Source of the DNA: Spirochaetales bacterium
GTDB lineage: Bacteria; Spirochaetota; Spirochaetia; Treponematales; UBA12059
Direction: 5' to 3'
Assembly: GCA_004525355.1 (NCBI GenBank)
Contig: SPCK01000139.1
Span: 1 to 6,110 of the forward strand
DNA length: 6,110 bases
Notes under the pieces: model-generated
Databases searched by the model: none
Seen by the model: the letters and a program-made list of their open reading frames with translations, nothing else
What the model was told of the DNA's origin: nothing
Program-made: the position numbers and the translations under genes
In this document: positions 5,558 to 6,110 of the stretch, in pieces
How the letters are laid out: each line of letters starts with the position of its first letter
Numbering within the stretch: the stretch's first letter is position 1

Positions 5558-6110
5558 TCAGGTCTTCTTGAGTAGCACTACCGTTGTATCGTCGGCTACC
5601 TTGGTACCGCTGACATGGTACCGCCATTCCTGCATGATGTAGTCCAGCATCTGGGCCGCGTCTCCGGTAGGCGCGGACGAAAAACTGGCCAGTACGCCGT
5701 CTATCCCGAACGGTTCTCCGTCCACGGTCCGGCTCTCGTCCAAGCCATCGGTGTATATCAGGATAGAATCACCCGGTTTAAGACTGAAACGAATAGAAGT
5801 ATACGGGGCGACGATCCCCTCACGACCCAACGGCGGCCCTTTGTACTCGGTCCCTTCGCGGGGGCGCAGGGGAACGGCCCGGATCTTTTCCGCTCCGCGA
5901 TACAGGATTTCGGTGTGCGCGGCGCTCGCGTACTCGACTCGTCCATCATCATCCTGTCTGAGCAGGATCGCCGTGATGAAATTTTCCACCGAAGAAAGTT
6001 CAGGAATAAGCTCATCGTTGATCGCTTCAAGTACGGCGCCCAGGCTGCGATGCCTGCGCTCATAGAAATTCCGGTAGAAAATGGATCGCGCCAGTACCGT
6101 AATAAGGCCA
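5558..6110 (-). CDS. SpoIIE/PP2C-type serine/threonine phosphatase, C-terminal part (cut at right edge)
   Basis: The minus-strand frame is open from the right edge to a TGA at 5558-5560 and gives 183 residues. This is the metal-dependent phosphatase domain found in SpoIIE, RsbU and RsbP proteins, which typically dephosphorylate anti-anti-sigma factors or similar response proteins. Landmarks in order: a helical segment LGAVLEAINDELIPEL (residues 23-38 of the visible part), FITAILLRQDDDGRVEYASAAH (where many members have AGH), a GPPLG turn (91-95), KPGDSILIYTDGLDESR with the metal-binding Asp121, and VADDTTVVLL with Asp173 and Asp174, just before the C-terminus. The metal-binding residues expected in this half are present. 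A GTG at 5989 could be mistaken for a start, but the domain clearly continues upstream into the edge. Such enzymes usually carry an N-terminal sensor (PAS, GAF, HAMP or receiver domain), which is not visible. Confidence 0.9.
   Translation of the reverse strand, partial: GLITVLARSIFYRNFYERRHRSLGAVLEAINDELIPELSSVENFITAILLRQDDDGRVEYASAAHTEILYRGAEKIRAVPLRPREGTEYKGPPLGREGIVAPYTSIRFSLKPGDSILIYTDGLDESRTVDGEPFGIDGVLASFSSAPTGDAAQMLDYIMQEWRYHVSGTKVADDTTVVLLKKT

Overview
The window is GC-rich and tightly packed. It holds eight protein genes, and two of them run off the ends. In order they are: a CorA-type Mg2+ channel N-terminus (minus, cut at the left edge), a small cytosolic protein of unknown function (plus), a secreted transglutaminase-like protein (plus), a PlsC/LPLAT-type acyltransferase (plus), a secreted protein of unknown function (minus), a rhomboid protease (minus), a small cysteine-rich protein (plus), and the C-terminal part of a SpoIIE/PP2C-type phosphatase (minus, cut at the right edge). 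I see no tRNA, rRNA, CRISPR array, insertion sequence, phage gene or toxin-antitoxin pair. The mix of genes and the rhomboid N-terminus remind me of free-living spirochaetes, but that assignment comes from memory and is tentative.

Region by region. 1-495 is corA. 496-923 is a 428-base divergent intergenic region with no convincing gene. It carries two outward-facing promoter candidates whose -10 regions form a 10-base inverted repeat, and a very GC-rich hairpin cluster just upstream of corA. 924-3648 is a rightward block of three genes. The second (1371) has a sigma70-like promoter ending right at its ATG and no Shine-Dalgarno, which suggests a leaderless mRNA. The third (2767) has a near-consensus promoter and a strong ribosome binding site. 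3649-3721 is a short convergent gap without a clear terminator. 3722-5142 is a leftward two-gene operon in which the rhomboid stop and the start of the secreted protein overlap as ATGA. 5143-5263 is an AT-rich divergent spacer. 5264-5473 is the small Cys-rich gene, and 5558-6110 is the phosphatase fragment.

How they may work together: most products act at the envelope (ion channel, phospholipid acyltransferase, intramembrane protease with a co-translated secreted partner, exported transglutaminase-like protein). Only the rhomboid pair is tied together by hard evidence, namely the overlapping reading frames. The rest look like independently transcribed housekeeping genes. I did not find a new defence, mobile or biosynthetic system. 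The points most worth a second look are the corA leader, the leaderless start at 1371, and the rhomboid/secreted-protein pair.
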